Positions 13,601-25,335 of a DNA stretch of 64,000 nucleotides are shown piece after piece. The number at the start of each line of letters is the position of its first letter. Within the stretch, counting starts at the first letter, position 1. Made by a program: the position numbers and the translations under genes. Source of the stretch: Tubulanus polymorphus (Eukaryota; Nemertea; Palaeonemertea; Tubulaniformes; Tubulanidae); the NCBI RefSeq assembly GCF_964204645.1, contig NC_134026.1:2728001-2792000 (forward strand). Direction: 5' to 3'. Under the pieces are notes generated by a model. The model was not told the DNA's origin. It did not search any database and saw only the letters and a program-made list of their open reading frames with translations.

Positions 13601-16600
13601 GTATCCATAAAATCATCGAAATTAGGCTGAAGCTGCATAAGACCCGGTTGTATAAAGTCGGCATTGCCAAGCTGAGCTGAATTCGAGAAAATAAGGATTC
13701 ATATCATTCGATTATGATACGATAGTGAAGAAAGATATTGACTGAAAGAGAAGATGACAGAGTAATAAACCTACTAAATTATTGCTGCAGGCATTTTACA
13801 AATCACAGCAAGTAATAGTTTTTAAGTAAGCTTCATATATATTTTACATTTTTTATTTTACATATTTTATTATTTAGATTAAGAGAAGTTACGTATGCAA
13901 ACTCAAACGTTCGATTTCATGTACCACCTTCTGAAGAAATTCAGCTAATGCCCAATGCACACGATGCAGGTAAACACGAAAAACAGGGAACAGAAACATG
14001 TTTCCAGTATTTCCCTGTGTCATGCGCGTTTATCAGAAATGGTAACTCGAACAATGTAATCATGAAACGCGCGTGATTACGTGTTTCCATGTGTAATGTG
14101 CGTTGGGCTTAATGTTTCCGATGCATGAAAATTTCGAAATGCCATCGGTTACCGTCTTACCCATATCTTTCGAACTCGGGAATGGATACGTTTGATTCAA
14201 CGTCGAGAATAACGTATCGCTGAAATCCATGAAATAATCGTCGTCTATCGCCAGACTGGGCGTAGCTGAACGAGGAATCCGAGGAACTGTGACGGATTCA
14301 TCGGTGAAACTCATCGATGGCGTTTCCAGATTCATCGTCGTGTCGCACATGCTCGCCTCCGATCGCGATTTATGAATCGAATTGCGATGATACGAACGCC
14401 ATTTTTTATATTCGGATGTGACGGTTTGTAAACGACGTTTCCAATACTTTCCTTCCAGTACAACAGACTGAAATATATACACAACATTCGTAAAACCCGT
14501 ATTTAAAGGGATCATCTGTAAAGAATCCTCTTCATAATCATTGATCTCACAGGGGCGGGTCCAGGGGCATGTTGTGACCATGTCGACCAATAAAAAGGGC
14601 ATATATTCTTAAATAGGGCGGAAAGGCATATCAGCAAAATTTTTGTAATTTTACTATCATTTTAGAGCTTTCTGAGCATCTCTGAGAGGTATTTAGTCAA
14701 GAAACATAGGTTATATATATATATATAGGAAAAATATCTATTGCGCATCTCCTGTGGTTAAAACGGCAAATTTTGATACAGAGAAGAAATAAAAAGGCAC
14801 TTTAAAATTCCGACCGCGTCGGGCGACACGATCTGACCCTGATCTCAGAGAGCCTGGCAGGGACTACAGCATTCCACAAACTATCCTCAACAGTCCATTT
14901 CCCAGACCACGCCACATCTTTTATTGACCAGGAGCGGCTAGGACGAACCCTCTACATCGAGGCAAACTCCTATTTTCTGTAGAAATGGCTCTTTTTAGGA
15001 AGAAGCTACTACCAACCAATTCATAAGAGATCTCAGAAGTGGTTAAAAATCATGTATAATTTCATTGCTTACCTCAGCTTTTCGATGGAAGTCGTCTGAT
15101 AAAGGTGTCGCAAATTGACAAATCATTGCGTTTTTCTTTTGGATGACTGCTCAAAAACACAGATTAACAACATGTAAAAAATCTCTCAATTTCTAGATGT
15201 CTTTTTGTCGATAATTTTGATTACTTACACTGCATATGCCACTCTCGCCAAATGATATTATTCAACCGCACTTTCATCTTAGGCGTTAAATTCATACCCT
15301 TGAAAGCTTTCCATTTTGGCGAAGTTAATTTCCCGCTTGATACATGCAAAAAAAAAAATCATAGGTTTTAAACATTGATTTTCTTTTTTGTTCTAAACTT
15401 AGGCAAAGAAAAAATACAAGGTATTTCTATAAGGTGTGCGTTTAACTGATGCTAGCTGTGTTACATAACGCTCAGGATTGATGGTGAATAAAAGTGCAGG
15501 CCAGAACTATGCTGTTTCTATAAATACCAAAACACCAACAATATTTAGTGAGAACTACTCCGAAGGCCTCATCTATAAACATAAGGATCTTCGCTTCTGG
15601 AAATTAAGTTCACGACGAAAAACTGTGGAATATCCGAGTAGAATATCAATTTTTCAAAACTGCAATGGTGTATTGGAAATCTTTAGGCCCAGGCTTATAT
15701 ATCGTTTCGAGCAATAAAATTGAAGTACTACTTCACAGTACATATATATATATCAATCTACAATTTGGATACTGACATACAAATAACACTGACGATAAAC
15801 TTGAACCTCCCAAAATATAAAAGTACTCAATAGTCATTATAATAGCTACATAATAAAAGATAAAATTGTTACAAAGTACATGTTATTTACTATGCGAAAT
15901 AGCGAATAAGTCAGGTATAAAAACGTGTTAAATCTAACTAGCATAATCAGACGAAGTGAATAACACCTTATAGACCTACAGAGGCCTTAATATTAAATGT
16001 TCTTTTATTTCGTTGACCATGTTAAGATCTTATTCAAAATCGTCAACCGATGTGACGAATAATTGAATTCATAGCAGGTTTTCTTAAAATAAAAACAGTA
16101 AAACATTTTTTATTGTTCTTAGATTGGTTTCTTAGAATGTAATGTAGTGTAGACATATAATCAATACATCAGTGTAATAGCAATAAACAAGGATTTTCAA
16201 AATAGCTTTTTAGAATGTAATCAGTATAGACTATATTCAATACATCCGTGTAATAGCAATAAACAAGGATTTTTTCAAAATAGCTTTTTTTAGATTGAAT
16301 AGGGATGTCCTTGACACATGATTCATATTAGTGTAAGAGATAGAATTCAAAGCAATAATTCAGGTGCACTTATCATTATAGGGGCTTATCAGGATGGGTT
16401 AAAACTACAACGGTTTATGTTAGCTGAGAATTGAGCCACTAACCGGAAAAATTACTTGGTTTCATTCTCGAAGCAGGGCTATAGATTTCTATAGAGGGAA
16501 GAATGGCCTAGATATTGCGTGTCTCTCGAGAATGAACTGGTCTTGTTCTTAACCTCAGTGAACTACATAGACCTAATGCAGGCAGTACATCTAGTCTAGG

Positions 16601-17279
16601 CCTACTCATTAGGGCTCAATAGCCTATTGTTGCTATGGTAATCATTTGGCATAGCAAACTATATTCATTGGAATCTAGGGAACCTGAACTCAAGGACCCG
16701 ACCTGTGACTGTATCATTATTATGGAAGTAGATACCTTCCCACAAAATTCGATTTCCTTTGAATCCCAATATTTAGGCTAGTGAATGCATGCATCCATAC
16801 AAAACAGTTCAATTACGAATAACATTAATAAATCCGATGTTTAATAGAATAATGAAAATAGAATTGAGCACAGATGTTGTTTGATGATGGTGGTCTCACC
16901 TGTATGCTAGAGTCATACATTCGAACAATTTTGTCAACGAAGCGTCGATCGACATCGCGTTCGTGCCCTTCTCGCCGAACCGATACGTGTGCGACGTCAT
17001 CTTATTCGCATTGATGAAATTGTATCCGAGCGCAACAACATCGTCATCGTTACTTTGAGCCATGATCGGAGACGTGGGCAGCTGATCATCTTCGTCATCA
17101 GTAGTAGATTCATCGTGAACCCGAGTCAACATGAAATGTCCACTGTGTATCGGGTCTGGGTGCGGTTTATCCAGCATTTTGGACTTGTTAGCGTGCTCTA
17201 AAGCCGAACGATGGTCGATAGAAGTGTTATCTAAACTTACTTCGGTGTTGCTTCGAGTCATAATCGTATCAAAGAACAT
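7694..17279 (-). CDS. MLXIP: Mondo (MLXIP/MLXIPL, MondoA/ChREBP) bHLH-zip glucose-sensing transcription factor
   Basis: Partner of Mlx; binds carbohydrate-response E-boxes and moves to the nucleus in response to glucose-6-phosphate. I joined 17 exons: 16900-17279, 15229-15335, 15073-15146, 14161-14467, 13584-13676, 11213-11241, 10353-11027, 10171-10285, 9588-9691, 9393-9513, 9143-9204, 8947-9060, 8731-8818, 8528-8627, 8315-8438, 7994-8123, 7694-7818. They total 916 codons in frame; human MondoA is of similar length. Mondo conserved regions: IHSGHFM, LTKLFECMTLAY, SPKWKAFKG, VVLEGKYWKRR and LGNADFIQPGLMQLQPNFDDF. Exon 7 is Gln-rich. The bHLH is RRSVHISSEQKRRYNIK plus HGFDTLNQLIPAL and KISKAAMLQK, then a zipper and the WMC/DCD region (VSTASIEELCRTAVSWLDQH). 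Single Mondo genes are usual in invertebrates, so the MLXIP symbol stands for the shared ancestor of MLXIP and MLXIPL. The 29-base exon 6 is the least certain. Large introns (11242-13583, 15336-16899) show no other gene. Confidence 0.95.
10772..10794. repeat. Poly-Gln-encoding (TTG/CAA) tract in Mondo exon 7
   Basis: Seven consecutive TTG triplets on the + strand read as CAA (Gln) codons in Mondo. Shorter Gln runs occur elsewhere in the same exon. The antisense frame reads as poly-Val and is a shadow. Triplet slippage makes length polymorphism likely. Confidence 0.85.
12520..12630. other. GC-rich hairpin patch inside Mondo intron 6
   Basis: In an otherwise AT-rich intron there is a perfect 8-bp-stem hairpin, TCTGCGCGTCGCGCAGA (12524-12540). 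A second stem follows (AACCCGC near 12593, GCGGGGGTT near 12609), with several CpGs between. On the + strand a strong donor-like CGACC/GTGAGTAC sits near 12565. I cannot assign a gene. An internal promoter, a structured RNA or an alternative exon are all possible. Confidence 0.3.
14711..14727. repeat. (TA)n microsatellite in Mondo intron
   Basis: About eight TA dinucleotides in a row within the intron between Mondo exons 3 and 4. Confidence 0.85.
16128..16284. repeat. Two-copy tandem repeat, unit about 79 bp, in Mondo intron 1
   Basis: Units 16128-16206 and 16207-16284 share TTAGAATGTAAT at the start and a long identical stretch around GTGTAATAGCAATAAACAAG near the end. They differ by a few substitutions and small indels. 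A third unit begins but does not continue. No coding frame. Confidence 0.8.
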
Positions 17280-18400
17280 GTTTTAATCGAAAAAACGTAG
17301 GTATAATATCACCCCGTCAACAAATTTAACATTCCGCCATTGCGCAGAATTAAAAGTAATTCGTGCGCCATCTGGCGCTGACGACTTACACTGTGTTTGT
17401 AAATAACAGCACGTGCTCTTCTCTGGGGGTGTGGCATGCATGTGTTTACCTCGCGTACCGGAGGCTACTGTTTTCTGCATGGAGCGCTCCGAGGATTATC
17501 GGGTGTACCCGGTACCCTGTTATCTTGGAGCAATATTTAACTCCAAGCTATAACGGAGCCATATATTGGTGCATTATGTAGCCTGCACCAGACTTTGGGG
17601 ATGCCTGCCATCTGATTTGCAAAGCTCGCGGGCTCGTGCCAGTAAGGTCGACCGTGGAGAGGGGCGTGCCGGCCGGCTTTATCTTAACAAATCATTTTTC
17701 GGATTGTTTCATGCATTGAAATGGTAAATTAAGCCTTTTCTACTCGAATACAGGTTTGTTGAATGTCACATCACAGACTGCGGCATTTCACGAGTCTCGT
17801 GTGAGTTGAATTATTTTTCCAGTCAAAGTTACATTTCCCGCCATTACAACACGTGATTGTGGGTCACGGACAATGTAAAAGTGCAATTAAAAGCCTCGAT
17901 AAATCCGTCAGATATTAGTCATTTTCGAATTAACGTTGAAAATTGAAATTTCGATGGTAAAGGCGGACCGTGTAATATCAGCAGGTACGATTCATTATTC
18001 TTATTTGTGGATTTTCTAGTCCCATGTAGAGAGGGGTCTCTGTGGTGCTGTTATAGTATAGCATAGTAGATCTTATGTGTCGTATACCTTGTCGTGTTAA
18101 TGTACGGCAGGTGTCGGTACCGGGTGGAGTCATACATTAGCTTTCAGACGGGCCATATACTCATCATTGGACGATAACTAATTCATTAACGAGGATTTAG
18201 CAGTCGCATTGTATCCATAAATAGGCCGAGGGCCGCGATGTATTACATAGGAAAATGATCGCTTAAATGTTCATGTAAAATGCCCAGGGTTGCTCTCTTG
18301 AGATTTGAGCTTCAATTGTGGACACGTTCTCGCGTGATTTATTGATACCATATATTTTGTTGTCAATATTACCCATTTGATTTTTTCTACATTTTATAGC
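17280..18400. promoter_or_regulatory. Divergent promoter region of Mondo and the GT31 gene
   Basis: This 1.1 kb separates the Mondo start (-) from the GT31 coding exon (+). It is less AT-rich than its surroundings between 17380 and 17680. Two perfect CACGTG E-boxes occur at 17410-17415 and 17850-17855. The GT31 coding exon begins right after a pyrimidine-rich stretch and TATAG at 18395-18399, which looks like an acceptor, so a non-coding GT31 first exon probably lies in this region. Open frames here are short and carry no recognisable domain. Confidence 0.5.
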
Positions 18401-19417
18401 ATGAATTTAACGAACAATAACAACAGATCGTCGTCGAGGGCGGCTGTTATTGTGCGCAGATGTAGACTCCTGGCGATTGTTTGCTGCTTCGTGTTCATTG
18501 TATTAGCGTCGAAAACGTTTCGCGTGCCTCGCACGCTATGGAAATATAGTCGACTGACGCCCAGAACTGAATACATGCCTCCAACCACCATAACTATCGT
18601 CAAAGAACCGTCTTTACTGTGCACTGATGAGTTATACATTCTTGTTTTGGTTCACACCGATCCATCACATGTCAAAAACAGACATTTCATCCGCCAAACT
18701 TGGGGCAATCCTGAAAATTATGAACGAAAGACGAAAGTTTTATTTCTTATGGCCGTATCGCCTTTCGAACTAGTAAATAAACAAGTTGAAAACGAAATCG
18801 TTAGGTATGGCGACATCGTACTGGGCGATTTCGTCGAAAGTTGGAAGAATCTGACGTACAAATCAGTGATGGGTTTATCGTGGATGGTAGAAAGATGTCC
18901 GCACGCTAAATACCTACTTAAACTAGATGACGATATTCTTGTTGATGCATTCAGGTTATTGGAGCTTCTCGGTTCTTTTACCGATTCGACAAAACGATCT
19001 CTGATTTGTTACGTAGTTGAAGATCTGCCGTTAATTCGTGATAAAACTGCTCGGCATTACGTATCGAAAACCGAGTATTTCGATGATCGGTTTGTTGATT
19101 ACTGTTCCGGTGCTGCCTATATTATACCCGGGAATCTCGTACCGAAGCTACTGATTTCATCGAAACGGGTGCCGTTATTCAAAATGGAGGACGTTTATAT
19201 AACGGGAATGTTGGCAGTAGATGCGGGAATTTCACATTACAAAATAAATCACGAATACACATTTCGCGAGGAGACCGATTGGACTCGGTATCAGAGCTCG
19301 AAAACGTATCATATCATTTTCACTTATCACGCCAAGGAAGAACATCTCGATACGTTATGGGAACACTTTAAAAATCACCATCAATCCAAACCGACGAAAA
19401 TGAAACGACTAAGTTGA
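18401..19417 (+). CDS. GT31 family beta-1,3-galactosyltransferase-like protein (B3GALT type)
   Basis: A type II Golgi membrane glycosyltransferase expected to transfer a sugar (galactose or N-acetylglucosamine) in beta-1,3 linkage from a UDP-sugar; the acceptor is unknown. The coding region is one exon of 338 residues. Residues 22-37 form the signal-anchor (RLLAIVCCFVFIVLAS) after a basic cytosolic tail, followed by a stem. GT31 motifs are in order: RHFIRQTWG, DIVLGDFVESWKNLTYKSV, the DxD metal site KLDDDILVDAF, a CSGAAYIIP stretch, and MEDVYITGML. An ATG eight codons upstream (18377) is open, but an acceptor-like AG at 18398-18399 points to 18401 as the start. It is head to head with Mondo and ends 205 bases from the convergent GT22 stop. 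Many paralogues exist in animals, so the exact subfamily is not assigned. Confidence 0.9.
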   Translation: MNLTNNNNRSSSRAAVIVRRCRLLAIVCCFVFIVLASKTFRVPRTLWKYSRLTPRTEYMPPTTITIVKEPSLLCTDELYILVLVHTDPSHVKNRHFIRQTWGNPENYERKTKVLFLMAVSPFELVNKQVENEIVRYGDIVLGDFVESWKNLTYKSVMGLSWMVERCPHAKYLLKLDDDILVDAFRLLELLGSFTDSTKRSLICYVVEDLPLIRDKTARHYVSKTEYFDDRFVDYCSGAAYIIPGNLVPKLLISSKRVPLFKMEDVYITGMLAVDAGISHYKINHEYTFREETDWTRYQSSKTYHIIFTYHAKEEHLDTLWEHFKNHHQSKPTKMKRLS

Positions 19418-19438
19418 AAGAACAGTTTTAAGTAACTT

Positions 19439-19491
19439 TTTATTTGTCATTCTTTTTTATCTAAATAGTCATGGCTTTTTACTAAAATAAA
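19439..19491. terminator. Overlapping poly(A) signals of the convergent GT31 and GT22 genes
   Basis: AATAAA at 19486-19491 on the + strand lies about 70 bases after the GT31 stop. AATAAA on the - strand (19444-19439) lies about 180 bases after the GT22 stop. If both are used, the two 3' UTRs overlap antisense by several dozen bases. A further + strand AATAAA is near 19584. Confidence 0.45.
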
Positions 19492-19622
19492 TCTATATCT
19501 TTTCATAGCACACAAATATGAATTCCTACCTGTTGAACACTATTTTTATAAAGCGAAAAAATATATCTTATTGTTCAGTACGGAATAAAAATATAACAAA
19601 TAACATCAATCTCTTTAACTTT

Positions 19623-22600
19623 CTACTTCAAAATGTCGTAATCTTTATGAAGTATTGTCCTTGGTTGTAATTTATTACAAATACTGTGCCCGTGCAGTTT
19701 TGCGCATTTATTATGTATATCTGTCGCTGACTTTCTGTCATGAAGATCATTATAGATATATTTCAGTAACTGATACGCTCTTATCCTATTAGGATCCAAA
19801 TCGATGGCTAATTTCAGTCTTTCGATTGCTTTTTTCGGTTTTCCGAGGGTTTTAAGCCAGCTTCCTTCGTACTCGAGAATGGTTGCGTTACGACCCAGCG
19901 GTATCATCTTAGCGATGTTTTGTAATTGTAAATTCACCGATGGATCGGTAGAACGCCGTAGAACCTTCATAGTTCCATACGAAAATACTTCTTCAAAACC
20001 GATATTTATGATCTTGCGTTTCCTGGACAATATCAAATAGTTGTACTGCGGATTATTGATGAGATGCTTCAAAACTAACGGAGAATTGTGTAACGTGATG
20101 TATTCTGATATCCGATTAAGTACGGAAACGTGGACGGTATCAGTTGACGTGAGGAAATTCACCGACGGAAGTTTCACTCGAGAGTTTTTGTCGAATTCGT
20201 TGAATTCATAATGAATCAAGGTGAACCACGACACGTCTTTGTGCAACAGCGAATATGCTCCGGTCATGTGGTAGGTTCTGTCCAGAAATATCCCGGTAAC
20301 ATCGTTTTGGGAGCCTACGTAATCCACGCAGATATTTATACCGTTCGAATCCCATATTCCGCCGTAAACCCAACCGTAATTCGATTTATTCTTGGGACTA
20401 GGCAAATGCAAGTGACAATCGACGGAATAGATAATCAACAATCCATATAAGAGATATTTGGAAAGGTTTGTCAAATGTTTCATGGCTAAGTTCATCATAA
20501 ATTCTATTTGCACCGCCACTAGCATTAGGAAGACTACAATCCCGTTATGAAGAAACCTTATTTCTTTATGGCCTTTGTTTGTGTAGAAAATAAGCAGAAT
20601 TACGACGAGACAGAATAAACGGAAAGTCGTAAATAGTTTCTTTTCGAGTTTGTTTCCCGGAAGTACAAATGCCACGAGGACGACAATCAACGAACATAGC
20701 GAAAAACACGTCAACAATGTCATGGTTGTATCGTAGACGAAAATATGACGAATATAAAACTGCGAATCGTTCCAACCGAAAAGATTCGTCGCAAGATCTC
20801 GAAATACGTTGAAACCTAGCCATTGGACGGGTGAAATGAACCACTTTCCGTAGCTCCATCTGTCGTCGAAACCACAAAATAATATCGCCAAGCCGAATCC
20901 CACTGCGACTAACGCTGACAATCTGATAGCACGATGCAGATTTTGAAATGGCAGCACGAACAACGTGATTGAAAAGGCAAAAAACAAGATGAGATCTACT
21001 CGCATATAACACAATACACCCAACATTAACCCACTAGACATAAGTTCCAAGTACTCATGATAGTGTATCTTGTGATTTTTTGGTTTGGAAGTGTCATTTT
21101 TTGTAACGATCTTATCACGAACATTCTTATTTATATCTTCTTCATTCGCCTCCGCTTTTCTAGAAACAACACTTTCTCGGCTTCGGAAATGACGCACGAT
21201 TACTTCTAAAACCATGAAAACAAATGGAGCCAATAAACTGTTTACGAGTGTATGGGTTCCTAATGTCGTCAGATGTAAAGAGAAACTGACTAAAATGGCT
21301 GCTATGACAGCTACATCGTTACAATTGGAGATAGTTGTAGCGAGTCGGAAGACTGAGACTGGCAGCAGTGATGCGACTGTTGCATGGAAGACTTTTGCAA
21401 ACTGAAAAGATAAGAAAAGATAAGAAAACTGCAATGAATAACCATCTTCAAGTTCAAAAATTGTTTTAAAAGTTTGACCATACGATAATTCCAATATTTA
21501 AACGTCCAAAAGTCGAAAGATGACTTAAACTTAATAAAATCATTCACATTCAGGGATGCAATAAACATTTTATGCAATTAGTTTAGTTTCCTTGTTATTC
21601 CTGATTAATCGAATCGCACAAAGGTGAGTACCACCAGTTTCACAACCAGCCTACCGTCTTAACGCCCAATCGGGCACACCTACCATGAACGGTTTCATCT
21701 GTGAATGGAGAAAGTCTTTCAAATGAAACAATATCATGTATATTCGTGGAAGCAGAAATGACCTCATGCTGTACATTCCGTACGACGCTTCTTGACTTTC
21801 AACAATTGAGGAATTTCCAGGTGGTGGAAGATATTCATATGCGCGAAATCCGTAACCATACACTTCCGAGTGAGCGACTGCAAACACAAAAGAAGAGATA
21901 AAGAGATGATTTTTTCAAGAAATAATTTTTTATCAAATCGGGGAGAAAAAAGTTTTTAGATTGTTTTGGGTCAGGCTTCTCATTTTACTAAAAATATATA
22001 ATTATTTTTTATTTAATCTTTTTGAAGGAATTTGTACAATTTTTCTAGACAACGGTTTCGCCCGAAGAAATATCGATTTCTCGAGAACTGTATTTTCTTA
22101 ATTTAGCCAGATATTCGTGAAAGAGCTCAACAGTATCCTGTTGGGACCAAAAATCTAGCTCAGCAGGACCTCGCTAAAAGCGTTTCGGTTCCTCTTCGAA
22201 CGTATAATTACCAGTTCAAGTACACCGAAACAACTATTCAGAGCTTTTGAAACTGTTGACATTCATTCCCAGGCATCTCGCTGAGAAAATAAATGTGTGG
22301 CGTCTTGAAATAAAAAGTTTCAAGTGTCGCCACAGTGTATAACTTCTTAATAGTTCAATATTTTGAAATCAGTCGTGCATTTAATGTACTGTCGTGAGAA
22401 AGAAGATTTTTCAACACGCAATAATCAGACGAATAAATTCATTGTGGAGAAATCTCCGAATAACGATAAATAAAGAACGTTTAAAGAAATATCGAGACAA
22501 CATAAAATGTTAATGTTAAATCGTAAAAAAACGCTTTTGTTGCAGCACTGATCATTCGTCAATAAACCAGTACCAAACTAACAAATCTACTATTCAATAT

Positions 22601-23857
22601 CGTGCTATTTGCAAAGGAAACCGTCAAGATAGAAAACATAAAACGCTTTTTCGCTCTGGTTCAGAGATTCTGTATTGAGTGGTGCCATAAAAAAACTGCA
22701 ATGATGTGTAGGGGAATTTTTGTTTTGTCCCGATTTAGGTTTTGCCGAATGCATTCCATTTTCCATCTAATGGAATACGAGATGTTGCATATTATGCAGG
22801 CGATTAACAGAACCGATAAATCAACTTTAGAAGGCAAATTAATTGTTTCGTGTAAAACCAACATTTCCTGCTAGACAGGATGCACATAGGAATATTGATT
22901 GAGTGCGCGGATTTATTTTCTAAAACCCAATTTGCGGTCGACAAGGAATTTATCTAAAGCAAAATACAATAAGACCAATATATATATAACAACACATGCA
23001 ATTGATTCAACTTCAATTTCAAGCTTTTCGAATATTCATTTCAAGAGTGATAGTGGTATCATTGTGAAGTATGTTTAAAGATGAGTCTGGTAGAATAAAG
23101 AAATCCTATGGGAAATGTCAGTGTTTTGGTCTCTTGGTTGAAAGAGGAGTTTTACCTGTTACTGGTTGTTTAAGCATTGAATGATGTGACACTATACATG
23201 ATCATGTTAAACAATTCAGATTGAAATTGAATAATTTATTGGTATATGTAATATAAACACGTAACACGCTTTCATCACGTTAACTTCCTTATAGATGTCA
23301 GCTTTTTATTTCAGAACGGTATCAAGCAATAACAATGAACTATGAATAAATGCATTCTCGATATAGCAATTATATTCATAACCGATAAATTCAATGACTG
23401 AGTAAATAATAGTGATAACAACTTCATGATAGATGACAGCTCTAAAGCCATATACTAAAAGTCGTTTCGTTTTCTCGCCATATGCCTCAATGAATTGGGA
23501 ATCAGAGTTAAAATGCTGGTTAATAAAAAATATCAAGGATTTATCAAACTATCTGAACTTACTCTCAACCGATTGGAAGACCTCATCCGGGTGCAGGATC
23601 CACATATTTTCTTTATCAGCTGCGATATTTAAACGTATCGCTACTGTGACAGCGAATATGATAAGCGGCACCCATCGCGACTGAGGGAATATTAAACTAG
23701 CATCGTTGTGTTCCGCCCGAGATGAGGACATGTCTTTCGAAGTGTCAGTTGTTGACATTTTAGATGAATTCCTAGTAGTAATGTGCGTTTGTTTCCTCTG
23801 ACGTTGTTGTCTGCCTCGTCCATATCTGTCCCCGAATGTCATATTGGCATCTGCCAC
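19623..23857 (-). CDS. GT22 family mannosyltransferase (PIGZ/SMP3/ALG9-like) with TPR-like C-terminus
   Basis: Multi-pass ER membrane enzymes of this family use dolichol-phosphate-mannose to mannosylate GPI anchors or N-glycan precursors. Three exons: 23563-23857, 21684-21877, 19623-21401 (755 residues, in frame). A polar N-terminus precedes the first membrane helix (WVPLIIFAVTVAIRLNIAA). The lumenal HPDEVFQSVE follows, the family's HPDE catalytic-loop signature, then YGYGFRAYEYLPPP and YGMYSMRSFLLPRIY. Several hydrophobic helices follow, with CYMRVDLILFF and GHKEIRFLHN (compare HKEFRF-type motifs of PIGB, ALG9 and PIGZ). The last 70 or so residues look like tetratricopeptide repeats (SWLKTLGKPKKAIERLKLAI, DLDPNRIRAYQLLKYIY), which I do not know from human GT22 enzymes. 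HPDE plus HKE support GT22; the choice among PIGZ, PIGB and ALG members is open. The 1.7 kb first intron shows nothing identifiable. Confidence 0.82.
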
Positions 23858-25244
23858 CGTTTACACACATGGAACACATGTTGATCGAATTACAAAGTCC
23901 TCGCGGTATATATAAGCCGATGGCACACGTGGTACACCGAATGAAAATTAATATCTGATTGGTTCTTCGCTAATTAGATATCGAAACACGCAGGATTGGT
24001 CGAATTGATGTCCATGCAGAATTTAGAGAGCCGGGTTATTCGCCTAGCGGGTACGTTATTGTACTGACAAAACGTTATACCCCCCCTGTATGTCGTTAAA
24101 TACTTGTCTAGTCTCGTACACAATGAATCACAACCAGAAATATTTATTCTAAATATATAGAATAAACACGTTTGGTAATCGGGGTTATTCTTCTATTGTT
24201 GATATATAGTACACGGAGTCGCTTGATGAATTTGTGACGATTTTTTTAATCATAAATAAAGGCATTTTGTTCAAATATTTTTGGAATGCGTTTGATTGTT
24301 GGGACCCGAATGAAATTTCCGAGGTTGGAGAAATTAATTTCGCGGAAGATCTCGGAAACCCTAATTTCGTCAAACACCTGAACTCACTGAACTCGAGCCC
24401 TTAGAAATGGGATTGATGTCAAAAAATAATCGCGATAAAAGGAACGAAGATTTTAACCTATGTCTACAAAATATACGTGCGTTGCAGGTTACTCGAATAA
24501 ACCGCCAGAGAAAATATTCCTGAATATGTTTTTTTTCTATTCTGTAAGGATTGTTTCATGGCTTCGAAAATCAGATTAAATATCCAGCTGCTAACACTGC
24601 ACAGACAAAAAACTGGACCCGGTAACACAGTCGTGAGCTTTAACCAACTGGAACCGGGTTCATTTTCAAGGCCCGATGATATTATCCGGGTAGATGGACT
24701 TATAATATACAAAGAAAACTACATAGACGTATATATCTTATCTCTCGTTTCATAATAGACGAATCTCGTGTTTTGTAGAGAAAGCGTAACGTCGTTCAAT
24801 CGTAACAGCGCTTTGGTCGATGCTGAAACTTCCACATGGGTTGCCTTAAAGGATTGGTCGTGATCTATCAAATAGGTTATATCAGTGGTGCGATAGAAAT
24901 CTAATTATTGCTTCTTATTTTGAGATATCTTCTGGTACTTATATGATTCAATTCGAATGGAAAAACAGAATAGCAATTCCGGATACTATTCTTGAAGAAC
25001 TTTAGTTTTCTCGCCCCATTTCCAAGGGTTCTCTCGACATAAAAAAAAAACAAAAAAAACTCAAAGGGCACCACCCAAATCGGAAGGAAGCCCCAGACGA
25101 TTTGAGCCGGGATTACCTTTTTCAAATATTATGTCGTGTCTAGGGGTTCTAGAGAAAATTTGTCTTACTTTTCGTCAAGATAGACGGTGTTGCGCCCCTA
25201 ATAGATCAATTTTTCTTGTACATTATTTGCAAAATTTTGTTGGT

Positions 25245-25335
25245 GACACAATGCGGGATTCGAACCCACAGTGTCTGAGTGATGGCGAGCTCCGGGTTTT
25301 CCAAGAATTAGCTCCGACCCGGAAGTACACGCTGA
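25245..25335 (-). repeat. tRNA-derived SINE-like head with RNA polymerase III B box
   Basis: The - strand reads GGGTTCGAATCCCGC at about 25268-25254, an almost perfect tRNA T-loop/B-box. Upstream on the same strand is GGAGCTAATTCTTGG, an A-box-like stretch, bounded by a CCGGGT/ACCCGG stem. The cloverleaf is not complete enough for a functional tRNA, so a tRNA-derived SINE is more likely. Its body may extend down to about 25030. The A-run at 25041-25060 is on the + strand and is not a poly(A) tail for this orientation. Confidence 0.5.

Noticed and set aside
18377-18400. Upstream ATG extending the GT31 protein by eight residues
   Set aside because: It lies before a good acceptor-like TTTTATAG, so it is probably intronic.
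20566-21012. 148-residue - strand frame inside the GT22 gene
   Set aside because: Shifted frame of the GT22 coding exon; no membrane or family pattern of its own.
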